Assembly (NCBI GenBank): GCA_049680625.1
Contig: JBAUID010000016.1
Location: 1-64,000 of the forward strand
Length of the DNA: 64,000 nucleotides
Direction of reading: 5' to 3'
From: JAUIAI01 sp049680625
GTDB lineage: Bacteria; Pseudomonadota; Gammaproteobacteria; Burkholderiales; Burkholderiaceae_E
Shown here: piece by piece, positions 1 through 7,878 of the stretch
Layout of the letters: every line of letters begins with the position of its first letter
Numbering within the stretch: the first letter of the stretch is position 1
Notes under the pieces: generated by a model
Database searches by the model: none
The model's input: only the letters and a program-made list of their open reading frames with translations
What the model was told of the DNA's origin: nothing
Made by a program: the position numbers and the translations under genes

Positions 1-280
1 TGACTTTAAGGCGTTTCAGGGTGGGCGCTTCGCTAAACGACTCTTTATGCTCCAGGTCTTTAAAGCGTTCATCGCGACGCAACATCGTCAGTAAGGAGTG
101 AATGTTGTCGGGTTTGCCGCATACCGATCCGTTGATCCCTTCACAAGCAACGAGGACAGTCCCGGTTAATTGGTTAGCCTGACAAGTGCGTCGTATGCTG
201 TCTGACAGCGCTTCGCAATCGCTGATCGTGACAAAGCGATAAAAGCTTGCTGTCAGGTAATTATTCTGCGCCGAACTCAT
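1..280 (-). CDS. trhO: tRNA uridine(34) hydroxylase TrhO, 5' part
   Basis: N-terminal 93 residues of a TrhO (YceA, UPF0176) rhodanese-domain protein; the rest lies beyond the left edge. The family hydroxylates U34 of certain tRNAs as the first step toward 5-(carboxy)methoxyuridine. Read from the minus strand, the peptide starts MSSAQNNYLTASFYRFVTI and contains ACEGINGSV and HKESFSEAPTLKRLKV, both matching conserved blocks of the family's N-terminal ferredoxin-like domain; the rhodanese domain with its catalytic Cys is not in the window. The ATG at 280 lies inside the proC 3' end in another frame, so the two genes overlap by 20 bp and are probably translationally coupled. Identification rests on recognised motifs. 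Confidence 0.82.
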   Translation of the reverse strand, partial: MSSAQNNYLTASFYRFVTISDCEALSDSIRRTCQANQLTGTVLVACEGINGSVCGKPDNIHSLLTMLRRDERFKDLEHKESFSEAPTLKRLKV

Positions 281-1079
281 CGCCCATTTCTACGCTGCGT
301 GCGTGGGCGGCTTTAACACCGCTGATTATTGCTGATTCGACGCCAGCGGCATTCATGGCATCCAGGCCGGCTGCCGTTGTTCCGCCTTTTGATGTCACGT
401 TCTCCCTAAGTGTGGACACGGGTTCGTCAGCGCGCATTGCCAGTTCAGCGGCGCCCCGAACCGTGTGCTCGACCAGGGTTTTAACCTGCTCGGCATTGAG
501 ACCTAGTTCTGCTCCGGCTGTCAGCAATGCTTCCATCCAGCGAAACACATAGGCTGGGCCGCTACCACTGATTGCGGTAACCGCGTCAAGTGCCAATTCT
601 GAATCGACCCAGAGAGTAGCCCCGACGGCGCCGAGGATGGTTTCGGCGCTTTCCCTGTCACCTGTGGCATCTGCGCTGTCGGGTGAGCAGTACAAGCCGG
701 TGACTCCTTGGCCAATGAGTGCCGGGGTATTTGGCATCGCCCGCACGATACGGTCGTGTCCACCGAGCCAGCGGCTAATGTCAGCGATCCGAATGCCCGC
801 AGCGACACTTATCATTGGATTATTACTTAATAGCGGCGCTAAACCAGTGGCAACTTGTTTCATTAGCTGTGGCTTGACGGCGAGAACACAAGTAGAGCCG
901 GCGATAGCCTGCACCGTGGCCTGCTCGAGCGTGGACACGCCATGCAGATTGGTGACTTTTTCGCGGGCGGTTTCTGACGGATCTATTGCCAGAATATCGG
1001 TGGCTGGGTGACCACGGCTGATTAAACCGCCAATCAGCGCGCTGGCCATGTTGCCACTGCCGATAAATGTGATTTTCAT
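261..1079 (-). CDS. proC: pyrroline-5-carboxylate reductase
   Basis: 272 residues, the normal length for ProC, which reduces pyrroline-5-carboxylate to proline with NAD(P)H in the cytoplasm. The N-terminus MKITFIGSGNMASALIGG is the Rossmann GxGxxA nucleotide-binding loop. SGSGPAYVFRWMEALLTAG (about 165-185) and the VTSKGGTTAAGL segment near residue 230 are the family's substrate-binding signature. It is followed on the same strand by overlapping trhO and preceded by murJ across a G-rich 63-bp gap. The proA gene for the preceding pathway steps is elsewhere in the window (9009-10292). In many gammaproteobacteria proC directly follows yggS; here rpsT and murJ lie between them. Confidence 0.95.
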   Translation of the reverse strand: MKITFIGSGNMASALIGGLISRGHPATDILAIDPSETAREKVTNLHGVSTLEQATVQAIAGSTCVLAVKPQLMKQVATGLAPLLSNNPMISVAAGIRIADISRWLGGHDRIVRAMPNTPALIGQGVTGLYCSPDSADATGDRESAETILGAVGATLWVDSELALDAVTAISGSGPAYVFRWMEALLTAGAELGLNAEQVKTLVEHTVRGAAELAMRADEPVSTLRENVTSKGGTTAAGLDAMNAAGVESAIISGVKAAHARSVEMGDEFGAE

Positions 1080-1108
1080 TCGGAAGTCTCGTTCTGTTCG
1101 CGGTTAGT

Positions 1109-1135
1109 GGGTGGTTGGGTTATTGGGTGGTTGGG
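1109..1135 (+). other. G-quadruplex motif in proC-murJ gap
   Basis: Four GGG runs (1109-1111, 1117-1119, 1125-1127, 1133-1135) are separated by three 5-nt loops, two of them identical (TGGTT). This exactly fits the G3-N5 consensus for a three-tetrad quadruplex and also reads as a 16-bp tandem repeat. The G-rich strand is the template strand for both flanking minus-strand genes, so the transcript would be C-rich. Whether it folds is not known. Confidence 0.55.
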
Positions 1136-1142
1136 TAGGCGA

Positions 1143-2738
1143 CTACTCGGGTCTTGCGTTCGGTTTATCAGGGGGCCCGGGGGGTTTACTCATTAGTCTG
1201 GATGGGTGAAGTCCGAAACATAATAGCGCTACCGCGTAGAGAGCCGCACCGCAGGTGACTGTTCCCAGCACCAGGCCAATACGTTGCCATGGGGTATTTT
1301 GCATTGCGATCCAGTCGAATTGTGGAACTACCCACAACAGACTAATGCCGAGGACGCTACTGGCGGTGAGCACCCTCAGACTAAACCCCATCCAGCCAGG
1401 CTGCGGCCGGTATTGGCCTCGATAAAGAAGGCCGCCGAGGAGCAAGCTGGCGTTAAGCATTGCGGCCAGCGAAATTGACAAGGCGAGGCCGGCATGGGCA
1501 AAGCGAGGAACCAGGACAATGTTCAGTAGCTGAGTCACAACCATCGCTACAATTGCAATTTTCACCGGAGTGGCGATATTTTGATGCGCGAAGAACCCCG
1601 GCGCAAGAATTTTTATCGCGCTTAGCCCGATAAGGCCAATAGACCAGAACTGTACGGTTCGAGCCGTCATCTGAACGTCCCGGGCGCCAAATTGCCCGTA
1701 GTGATAGAGCAGGGCGGTGAGTGGTTCAGCCATCACAAACAAGCCAACTGCCGCAGGCGCGGCCATGACCATTGCCAGCCGCAGGCCCCAGTCCAGCAGC
1801 GCGCTGTATTCCGCTCGGTTCTCGTCAGCCACGGCGGCGGACAGGCTTGGCAGCAACACGGTGCCCAGTGCAACCGCTATCAAAGCCGTCGGGAATTCCA
1901 TCAAGCGGTCACCAAATGACACCCACGATACCGAGCCGGCTTCAAGCCGGGAAGCGATGTGAGTATTGATCAACAGGCTGATCTGTTGGGCTGACACCGC
2001 CAGGACTGCGGGTGCCATTAAAGTCAAAACCCGGCGCGTGCCTGGGTCGCTGTAGGCCGCGCGCAGATTCCAATCTATTTTTGGCAGCATGCCAATGCGG
2101 CGCAATGCAGGAATTTGTATCGCCAACTGGGCGAGGCCACCAAGAATCACCCCCGCTGCCAATGCGTAGATAGGCGGATTGAAGTAATCTGCCAGGAACA
2201 GCGCCGCGCCAATAATTGCCAGATTGAGCAAGACCGGGGTGACGGCCGGTACGGCGAAGCGTTTCCAGGTATTTAGAATCCCAGCGCTCAGGGCAAACAG
2301 GGAAACCAGCAAGATATAGGGAAACATCCAACGAGTCATGATCACGGCCGCGTCGAAGCTTTCTGGGTTTCGGGCAAGGCCGCCGGCGACCAGCCAAACC
2401 AGGCCAGGCGCTGCGATAACGCCGATCATAGAAATCAGCAAAACCCCCCAAAACAAGGCCGTTGCAACCCGGTCAATCAGTGTTTTTGCGCCCTGGGGCC
2501 CACCCTGGGTCTCGGCTTTGGCTCTTTCCTGGGCAAGCAGGGGAACGAAGGCCTGGGAGAAGGCCCCTTCGGCAAACATGCGCCGAAGCATGTTGGGAAG
2601 CCGGAAGGCCACAAAAAAGGCGTCAGTCATTGGCCCCGCGCCGAACTGGGTGGCAATTAGATTTTCCCGGATGAGCCCGGTAATTCGCGACACCAGGGTC
2701 AACGCGCTGATCAACGCGGCGGAACGGAAAAGATTCAA
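1143..2738 (-). CDS. murJ: lipid II flippase MurJ
   Basis: Polytopic inner-membrane flippase moving lipid II to the periplasmic face for peptidoglycan synthesis. The open frame extends upstream to 3068, but the conserved family N-terminus (LNLFRSAALISALTLVSRIT, then GLIRENLIATQFGAG) begins at a TTG at 2738. That start gives 531 residues, close to the usual 510-530; the extra upstream stretch is G/T-rich and looks non-coding. DAFFVAFRLPNMLRRMFAEG is the MurJ/MVF signature carrying a key Arg pair, and about 14 hydrophobic segments follow. No good ribosome site precedes the TTG, so the start is inferred from homology. It is divergent from rpsT, a common gammaproteobacterial arrangement, but ribF is absent. 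Confidence 0.92.
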   Translation of the reverse strand: MNLFRSAALISALTLVSRITGLIRENLIATQFGAGPMTDAFFVAFRLPNMLRRMFAEGAFSQAFVPLLAQERAKAETQGGPQGAKTLIDRVATALFWGVLLISMIGVIAAPGLVWLVAGGLARNPESFDAAVIMTRWMFPYILLVSLFALSAGILNTWKRFAVPAVTPVLLNLAIIGAALFLADYFNPPIYALAAGVILGGLAQLAIQIPALRRIGMLPKIDWNLRAAYSDPGTRRVLTLMAPAVLAVSAQQISLLINTHIASRLEAGSVSWVSFGDRLMEFPTALIAVALGTVLLPSLSAAVADENRAEYSALLDWGLRLAMVMAAPAAVGLFVMAEPLTALLYHYGQFGARDVQMTARTVQFWSIGLIGLSAIKILAPGFFAHQNIATPVKIAIVAMVVTQLLNIVLVPRFAHAGLALSISLAAMLNASLLLGGLLYRGQYRPQPGWMGFSLRVLTASSVLGISLLWVVPQFDWIAMQNTPWQRIGLVLGTVTCGAALYAVALLCFGLHPSRLMSKPPGPPDKPNARPE

Positions 2739-2887
2739 GGGTTTTGGGTCGCCAGCGATTGCGGTCAGATACGGAATATGCCTATAATTTACGGCTTTTC
2801 CGGGCGCGTCATTGAGACATAGCCGGAAAATTTGGGAAACCCTCGCAAAATACGCCAAATTGCAACAGATGGCTGGCCGAGAGATCA

Positions 2888-2934
2888 GTGGTTTGGTGGT
2901 GGTTTGGTCGTGGTTGGGCAGAGTTGTTGTTTGG
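2888..2934 (+). other. G/T-rich low-complexity stretch upstream of murJ
   Basis: A run made almost only of G and T, with many GG pairs and TGGTT/TTTGG repeats, lies in the 360-bp murJ-rpsT gap. It resembles the G-rich repeat on the other side of murJ (1109-1135). It could form a two-tetrad quadruplex but has no run of four GGG. Nothing else but a candidate rpsT promoter and a small hairpin (3063-3076) is evident in this gap. Confidence 0.35.
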
Positions 2935-2960
2935 CTGAAAAAATAGTGCCTGGCGCGATT

Positions 2961-2989
2961 TTGCAGAAACATCGTCCTGATTTTATTAA
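2961..2989 (+). promoter_or_regulatory. candidate sigma-70 promoter for rpsT
   Basis: TTGCAG (2961-2966) and TATTAA (2984-2989) are separated by 17 bp, the ideal spacing, but each matches consensus only partly. It would give a leader of about 100 nt containing the short hairpin GGCAATTTTGCC near 3064, before the GAGAG ribosome site of rpsT. A long leader fits the known translational autoregulation of S20, but this assignment is tentative. Confidence 0.3.
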
Positions 2990-3098
2990 TCAACGAACGC
3001 GAACAAGCAATGCGTGCGTTGATCAGTGAATTTTCAGGTTTATCAGCTAGAAAGTCGGCACCCGGCAATTTTGCCAGGCCGATCAGCTAAGAGAGAAA

Positions 3099-3362
3099 AT
3101 GGCAAATATAAAATCGGCGCGTAAGCGCTCACGTCAGGCGGTTATTCGCAACGAGCACAATTCGGCTCAGCGCTCAACATTGCGTACCGCAATCAAAAAA
3201 GTACGCAAGGCAGTTGATGCTGGTGATAAAGACGCTGCAACAAAAGAATGTAGCGTCGCCCAATCGATCATTGATCGGATCGCCGATAAGCGCATCATTC
3301 ACAAAAATGCTGCTTCTCGCTACAAAAGCCGGCTGGTTGCGGCCGTAAAAAGAATGGCATAG
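3099..3362 (+). CDS. rpsT: 30S ribosomal protein S20
   Basis: 87 residues, the standard S20 length. MANIKSARKRSRQAVIRNEH is the canonical Lys/Arg-rich N-terminus that binds 16S rRNA helices, and the C-terminus ends KNAASRYKSRLVAAVKRMA, typical of the family. S20 is a primary binder in 30S assembly. A GAGAG ribosome site sits 5-9 nt before the ATG. The gene is monocistronic: an upstream gap separates it from divergent murJ and an intrinsic terminator follows at 3413-3440. Confidence 0.98.
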   Translation: MANIKSARKRSRQAVIRNEHNSAQRSTLRTAIKKVRKAVDAGDKDAATKECSVAQSIIDRIADKRIIHKNAASRYKSRLVAAVKRMA

Positions 3363-3412
3363 TTTTTAATACATCGGATCAACCGCGTATTAAAAAAGAC
3401 ATAAATGCTTAT

Positions 3413-3440
3413 AAAAGCCGACTGCCAAGTCGGCTTTTTG
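3413..3440 (+). terminator. rpsT intrinsic terminator (bidirectional)
   Basis: A perfect stem pairs AAAAGCCGACT (3413-3423) with AGTCGGCTTTT (3428-3438) around a GCCA loop and is followed by T-rich sequence. The A-run on the left side lets it also terminate convergent yggS, whose stop is at 3444. Confidence 0.85.
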
Positions 3441-3443
3441 GTT

Positions 3444-4193
3444 TTATGGAGCAGGTTTTGTCCGTTGACCAAACAAGGCAGTGCCAATCCGGACAATGGT
3501 TGCGCCCTCGGCAATTGCTGCCTCAAGATCAGCGGTCATACCCATAGACAGTGTATCGACGGCACCTGAATTGATGCCCTGCGTGGCCAGAGAGTTGCGC
3601 AATTGGTTCAGTTGTTCCCTAACCGCTGCAAATGCCTGGTGCTGTTGATCCGGATTGTCGCTAGGGTCAGGAATTGCCATCAAGCCGCGTAGGCGCAGGC
3701 GGGGTAGTGCACAAATGGCAATGGCCAATGTCTGAACCTGATCGGGAAGGCAGCCGCTCTTGCTTGGCGCGCCATCGATATTGATTTGGATACAGACATT
3801 TAGCGGTGCGGCGTTATCAGGTCGTTGATCGTTTAGCCGGGTGGCTACCTTTTCACGTTCTACCGTGTGAACCCAGTCAAAATTTTCAGCAATTGGTCGA
3901 GTCTTATTTGATTGAACCGGGCCGATAAAATGCCATTCGAGTTTTAAATCAGGCCGCTCATTATGAATCGCGGCTTGTTTATCGAGGGCTTCCTGAAGGT
4001 AGTTCTCTCCGAATGACTGCTGGCCGGCGTCCGCCATTGCGACGATATTCGGTGCCGCAAACGTTTTACTGACTGCCAATAAGTGAACCGAGCCCGCAGG
4101 CCGGGACGCTGATTTGATCGCAGCGTCAATACGCTGGTGAATCCGCTGTAAAGCCAATAATGCAGATTCTTCTGTATTAGTTTTGCCGTTCAT
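3444..4193 (-). CDS. yggS: PLP homeostasis protein YggS/PLPBP
   Basis: 249 residues, alanine-racemase-like TIM-barrel fold that binds pyridoxal 5'-phosphate and buffers it in the cell. LLAVSKTFAAPNIVAMADAG carries the PLP-binding Lys (SK). FGENYLQEALDKQ, LEWHFIGPVQSNKTR and LSMGMTADLEAAIAEGATIV are the conserved family blocks, the last binding the phosphate. The product is slightly longer than the 230-residue norm because of an N-terminal helix. It is divergent from pilT, the arrangement seen in Pseudomonas (pilT-yggS-proC), although proC has been separated from it here. Confidence 0.94.
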   Translation of the reverse strand: MNGKTNTEESALLALQRIHQRIDAAIKSASRPAGSVHLLAVSKTFAAPNIVAMADAGQQSFGENYLQEALDKQAAIHNERPDLKLEWHFIGPVQSNKTRPIAENFDWVHTVEREKVATRLNDQRPDNAAPLNVCIQINIDGAPSKSGCLPDQVQTLAIAICALPRLRLRGLMAIPDPSDNPDQQHQAFAAVREQLNQLRNSLATQGINSGAVDTLSMGMTADLEAAIAEGATIVRIGTALFGQRTKPAP

Positions 4194-4244
4194 CGCCTGA
4201 AACGTCTGTTTGTCGTAACGAGATACTTCATCTGCGTGGATCGA

Positions 4245-4287
4245 ACCACTATCGGTGGTCTCTAAATCGGATGGTCAATAGACCACC
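4245..4287 (+). promoter_or_regulatory. mutually exclusive hairpins in pilT leader
   Basis: GGTGGTCT (4254-4261) can pair with AGACCACC (4280-4287) over an 18-nt loop, or its GTGGT part can pair with the immediately preceding ACCAC (4245-4249). The second arm ends five bases before the AAAGGA ribosome site of pilT (4293-4298). The layout would suit a switch or a dyad operator; no function is established. Confidence 0.3.
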
Positions 4288-4302
4288 AGTAAAGGAATTT
4301 AC

Positions 4303-5346
4303 ATGGATATCGCTGAACTACTTACTTTTGCTGTGAAGAACAGCGCGTCTGACCTTCATTTGTCTGCTGGTCTGCCGCCAATGATTCGGGTTCACGGTGA
4401 TGTCCGTCGAATCAACCTGCCGCCAATGGAACATCAGGACGTGCACGGCATGATCTACGACATTATGAACGACGGCCAGAGAAAAGAGTATGAAGAGAAC
4501 CTGGAATGTGACTTTTCGTTTGCAATTCCGGGTCTGGCTCGCTTTCGTGTAAACGCTTTTGTCCAGAATCGGGGTGCTGGCGCGGTAATGCGTACCATTC
4601 CCTCGAAAATTCTGAGTCTCGAAGACCTGAATGCGCCAAAAGTATTTCAGGAGATTTCTGACCTCCCGCGCGGCATGGTATTGGTGACTGGACCGACTGG
4701 TTCGGGTAAGTCGACCACCCTGGCTGCGATGGTCAATTACATCAATGAGAACCACTACGGCCATATCCTCACCGTTGAAGACCCAATCGAATTTGTGCAC
4801 GAGTCTAAGCGCTGTCTGATTAATCAGCGGGAAGTGGGTCCGATGACTTTGTCATTTAACAATGCGCTTAAATCTGCACTTCGCGAAGATCCGGACATTA
4901 TTCTTGTTGGTGAGATGCGTGACCTGGAGACAATTCGACTTGCATTGACGGCGGCAGAGACAGGTCACCTGGTCTTTGGAACCTTACATACTTCATCTGC
5001 TGCAAAAACGATCGATCGTATTGTTGACGTATTTCCGGCGGCTGAAAAAGACATGGTTCGCGCGATGTTGTCAGAATCGCTTCGCGCGGTAATTTCACAA
5101 TCGCTTCTTAAAACCAAAGACGGTAATGGACGAGTAGCCGCTCATGAGATCATGATCGGTACCCCGGCTATCCGAAATCTCATTCGAGAGGCCAAGGTTT
5201 CACAAATGAATGCGGCTATTCAGACGGGTGCAGCCCTGGGTATGCAAACGATGGACCAGTGTCTGACTGACCTGGTTCGTAAGAACACCATCACGATGGC
5301 CGAGGCGCGCCATGCGGCAGCTGTAAAGGAAAACTTCCCTGGCTGA
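4303..5346 (+). CDS. pilT: type IV pilus retraction ATPase PilT
   Basis: 347 residues, standard PilT length. Hexameric cytoplasmic motor that depolymerises PilA fibres for twitching motility and DNA uptake. MDIAELLTFAVKNSASDLHLS is the PilT N-terminal signature. Walker A is GPTGSGKSTT (about 130), the Asp box and Walker B include EDPDIILVGEMRD, and the His box includes TGHLVFGTLHTSSA. The family AIRNLIRE motif needed for retraction is present as TPAIRNLIREAKVSQM. An AAAGGA ribosome site precedes the ATG. It lies 59 bp upstream of pilU and is probably co-transcribed with it. The pilus structural genes are outside this window. Confidence 0.97.
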   Translation: MDIAELLTFAVKNSASDLHLSAGLPPMIRVHGDVRRINLPPMEHQDVHGMIYDIMNDGQRKEYEENLECDFSFAIPGLARFRVNAFVQNRGAGAVMRTIPSKILSLEDLNAPKVFQEISDLPRGMVLVTGPTGSGKSTTLAAMVNYINENHYGHILTVEDPIEFVHESKRCLINQREVGPMTLSFNNALKSALREDPDIILVGEMRDLETIRLALTAAETGHLVFGTLHTSSAAKTIDRIVDVFPAAEKDMVRAMLSESLRAVISQSLLKTKDGNGRVAAHEIMIGTPAIRNLIREAKVSQMNAAIQTGAALGMQTMDQCLTDLVRKNTITMAEARHAAAVKENFPG

Positions 5347-5405
5347 TTCCAGAGGTATTGTTTATTCCAAACCTAGACTGAACTGACAGATAGAGCGAGA
5401 AATTA

Positions 5406-6539
5406 ATGGAACGCGAACAGGCATCGAAATTCATGCAGGACTTATTGGGCGCTATGGTTAAAAAAGGCGGATCCGATCTGTTCTTGACCGCTGACTTTCC
5501 GCCTGCGTTCAAAGTAGACGGAAAAGTGTTTCCGGTTTCGAACATTCCGCTGACATCTAAGCACACGATGGAGTTGGCGCGAGCTCTGATGAACGACAAG
5601 CAGGCGGCCGAGTTCGAAGAGTCTCACGAAGTCAATTTTGCGATTAGTCCGGTTGGTATCGGTCGTTTTCGAGTGAACGCGTTTATGCAGCTTGGGCGGG
5701 TTGGCATGGTATTGCGTACCATTCAGGCCGAGATTCCCAGCTTTAGCCAGCTCAAGCTTCCCCCAATTCTCGCGGACTTGTCTCTGAACAAACGTGGTCT
5801 GGTCATTGTTGTTGGTGCGACAGGCTCTGGTAAGTCGAACACGCTTGCGGCAATGATTGGTCATCGAAACGAGAAGACTTACGGCCACATCATCACTATC
5901 GAAGACCCGGTTGAGTTCGTTCACCCTCACAAGAATTGCATTGTGACTCACCGAGAAGTTGGAGTGGACACAAAAAGCTGGCAAATCGCGCTTAAAAATA
6001 CACTGCGCCAGGCGCCCGACGTCATCATGATTGGCGAGATTCGCGACCGCGAAACAATGGAGCATGCCATTGCTTTTGCCGAGACCGGTCATTTGGCAAT
6101 GGCTACGCTACACGCTAACAGTTCAAACCAGGCCCTGGACAGAATTATTAACTTTTTCCCTGAAGAGAAGCGACATCAGTTGTTGATGGATCTTTCTCTG
6201 AATCTGAAAGGCATTATTTCTCAGCGACTAGTGCCGACAGTCGACGGAAAGGGGCGAGCAGCTGCAGTAGAGGTGCTATTGAATTCGCCGCTTATTTCTG
6301 ACCTGATTTTCAAAGGTGATGTTGGCGGCATCAAAGAAATCATGAAAAAGAGTCGTGAACTTGGTATGCAAACATTCGATCAATGCTTATTTGACCTGTA
6401 CGAAGAAGGAAGGATTTCATACGAAGATGCATTGCGCAATGCTGATTCGGTTAACGATTTGCGGTTGAATATCAAGCTGAACAGCAAGAACGCTGAGAGC
6501 GACTTATCTCGCGGTACGGAGCACCTGGGCATTGTCTAA
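5406..6539 (+). CDS. pilU: PilT-dependent retraction ATPase PilU
   Basis: 377 residues, about 30 longer than PilT and typical of PilU, an accessory retraction motor that helps PilT against load. It starts MEREQASKFMQDLLGAMVKK, the family N-terminus. Walker A is GATGSGKSNTLAAM (about 140), with VIMIGEIRDRETM as Walker B region and ETGHLAMATLHANSSNQ as the His box. In place of the PilT AIRNLIRE motif it has SPLISDLIFKGDV, the usual PilU difference. The C-terminal tail is hydrophilic. It is second gene of the pilTU unit and followed by a strong intrinsic terminator. Confidence 0.95.
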   Translation: MEREQASKFMQDLLGAMVKKGGSDLFLTADFPPAFKVDGKVFPVSNIPLTSKHTMELARALMNDKQAAEFEESHEVNFAISPVGIGRFRVNAFMQLGRVGMVLRTIQAEIPSFSQLKLPPILADLSLNKRGLVIVVGATGSGKSNTLAAMIGHRNEKTYGHIITIEDPVEFVHPHKNCIVTHREVGVDTKSWQIALKNTLRQAPDVIMIGEIRDRETMEHAIAFAETGHLAMATLHANSSNQALDRIINFFPEEKRHQLLMDLSLNLKGIISQRLVPTVDGKGRAAAVEVLLNSPLISDLIFKGDVGGIKEIMKKSRELGMQTFDQCLFDLYEEGRISYEDALRNADSVNDLRLNIKLNSKNAESDLSRGTEHLGIV

Positions 6540-6572
6540 TGTCTGATTTATTGTAGTTGAGCTGATGGCACG

Positions 6573-6603
6573 AAAAAAAGAGCGGCGTGGCCGCTCTTTT
6601 TTA
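6573..6603 (+). terminator. pilU intrinsic terminator, bidirectional
   Basis: AAAAAGAGCGGC pairs with GCCGCTCTTTTT around a GTG loop, flanked by A- and T-runs. It sits between the pilU stop and the stop codon of the convergent methyltransferase gene (6601-6603), which it overlaps, so it most likely ends both transcripts. Confidence 0.88.
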
Positions 6604-7854
6604 TCTGATGTCAAAGATGAATAGTCGGCAATCCAGGGTGCCGTTATAAAGCGGAATTTTCCTTCGCTCTCGTAAGCCGAGTTTTCCGGGTAGTTTAAGG
6701 TCGCTGGTAAGTAGGCAAACCGTCCAGCCGTTAAAGCTCTTTTTCAGCCTGGCACCCATCTCGCGAAATACATCTCCTTTGCCGACAAAATCCATGCGCT
6801 CACCGTAGGGCAAATTACTGACTAACCAGCCAGGAGTTCTCGTGGGCGGTGAACTGTTGAGAAAATCGGCCGTACGCAAATGAACTGCGCTTTCTGACAA
6901 CCCGGCCCGGATAATGTTTGACCTGGTTCGTTCGATTATCGTGTTGTCGATATCACTGGCGTAAACGGTAGCTGCTTCAGGGCTAGCACGGTCCCCGGTT
7001 GCGTTAACGGTCGTCGCATTTGCCCGACCGCTTTCGAAGCCCCGATCAGCCTGAGTGAGGGCTAGCTGCCATGCTTCGGAATCGAATGACCGGAGTCGGT
7101 GCAACCCAAATTGTTCTCGTAGTTGCGGGCGCACCCCGTTCACCAGCTGAGCCGCCTCTATGGCGATAGTGCCGGATCCGCAAAACGGGTCGTATAGCGG
7201 GGCCTTATAATCCCAGCCACTCGCAGCCAACAGCCCGGCAGCCAGGTTTTCTTTGATGGGGGCACTGCCTTTGTCGTCGGAGAGACGCCACCCCCGCTTG
7301 AAAAGATTTTCGCCGCTCAAATCAACATACAGACTGGCCTGACGATCCTCAAGATATATGGCTACTCGGACATCGGGTGCGTTTGTATCAATACTGGGGC
7401 GGTCGCCGGTATGTTCGCGTAGTCGGTCAACGACGGCATCTTTCACTCGTAAAGTGGCAATCTGCAAACTACGCAAATTGGACCGCACCGCCCTGATGTC
7501 AACGCGCAGGGTGAGTTCTGGTCCAAAATATGCTTCCCATGGCACCCGGCTCGCGATTTTATAAAGATCTTTGTCGATACGGTAGCGCTTGCTGGCCACC
7601 CGCATCAGCACGCGGCTGGCGATTCGACTACGCAGGTTCACCTGGTAAGCGACTGCCAGGGTGCCGCTGAATTGAACGCCGGCGGCTACGACTTGTACAT
7701 CAAGACCGCCGCAGCTAGTGACCTCCTGCGCCAGATAGTCCTGAAGCCCCTTTGGGCAAGGAGCAAAATACGTCGGAGGGCCTGCGTCACCTGTGGCCGT
7801 ATCAGTCGCCGTTTCAGTTGCAGCAGCAGCAATCTGACTTTTAGTGGCTGTCAA
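6601..7854 (-). CDS. THUMP-domain RNA methyltransferase, RlmL N-terminal type
   Basis: 417 residues: an Ala/Thr-rich N-terminal linker (1-27), a THUMP-type RNA-binding region (about 28-165) and a Rossmann methyltransferase domain. PLYDPFCGSGTIAIEAAQLV is the SAM-binding motif, and LVSNLPYGERMD is the (N/D)PPY-like catalytic motif of N2-guanine methyltransferases. E. coli RlmL is a 702-residue fusion with the RlmK m7G2069 enzyme; here only the m2G2445-type half is present, as in the shorter YpsC class, so the rRNA position is inferred. The only plausible start is a TTG at 7854 without a clear ribosome site. Last gene of the leuS run. Confidence 0.85.
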   Translation of the reverse strand: MTATKSQIAAAATETATDTATGDAGPPTYFAPCPKGLQDYLAQEVTSCGGLDVQVVAAGVQFSGTLAVAYQVNLRSRIASRVLMRVASKRYRIDKDLYKIASRVPWEAYFGPELTLRVDIRAVRSNLRSLQIATLRVKDAVVDRLREHTGDRPSIDTNAPDVRVAIYLEDRQASLYVDLSGENLFKRGWRLSDDKGSAPIKENLAAGLLAASGWDYKAPLYDPFCGSGTIAIEAAQLVNGVRPQLREQFGLHRLRSFDSEAWQLALTQADRGFESGRANATTVNATGDRASPEAATVYASDIDNTIIERTRSNIIRAGLSESAVHLRTADFLNSSPPTRTPGWLVSNLPYGERMDFVGKGDVFREMGARLKKSFNGWTVCLLTSDLKLPGKLGLRERRKIPLYNGTLDCRLFIFDIR

Positions 7855-7878
7855 GAGACTGAGCTGGCCGCAGATGGC

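Noticed and set aside
2739..3068. Upstream extension of the murJ frame (110 codons)
   Set aside because: G/T-rich low-complexity DNA, no homology, would overlap the rpsT promoter region; TTG 2738 begins the conserved domain.
5442..6092. 216-codon minus-strand open frame opposite pilU
   Set aside because: Antisense to a well-conserved ATPase and no family-like motifs; a shadow of the codon use in pilU.
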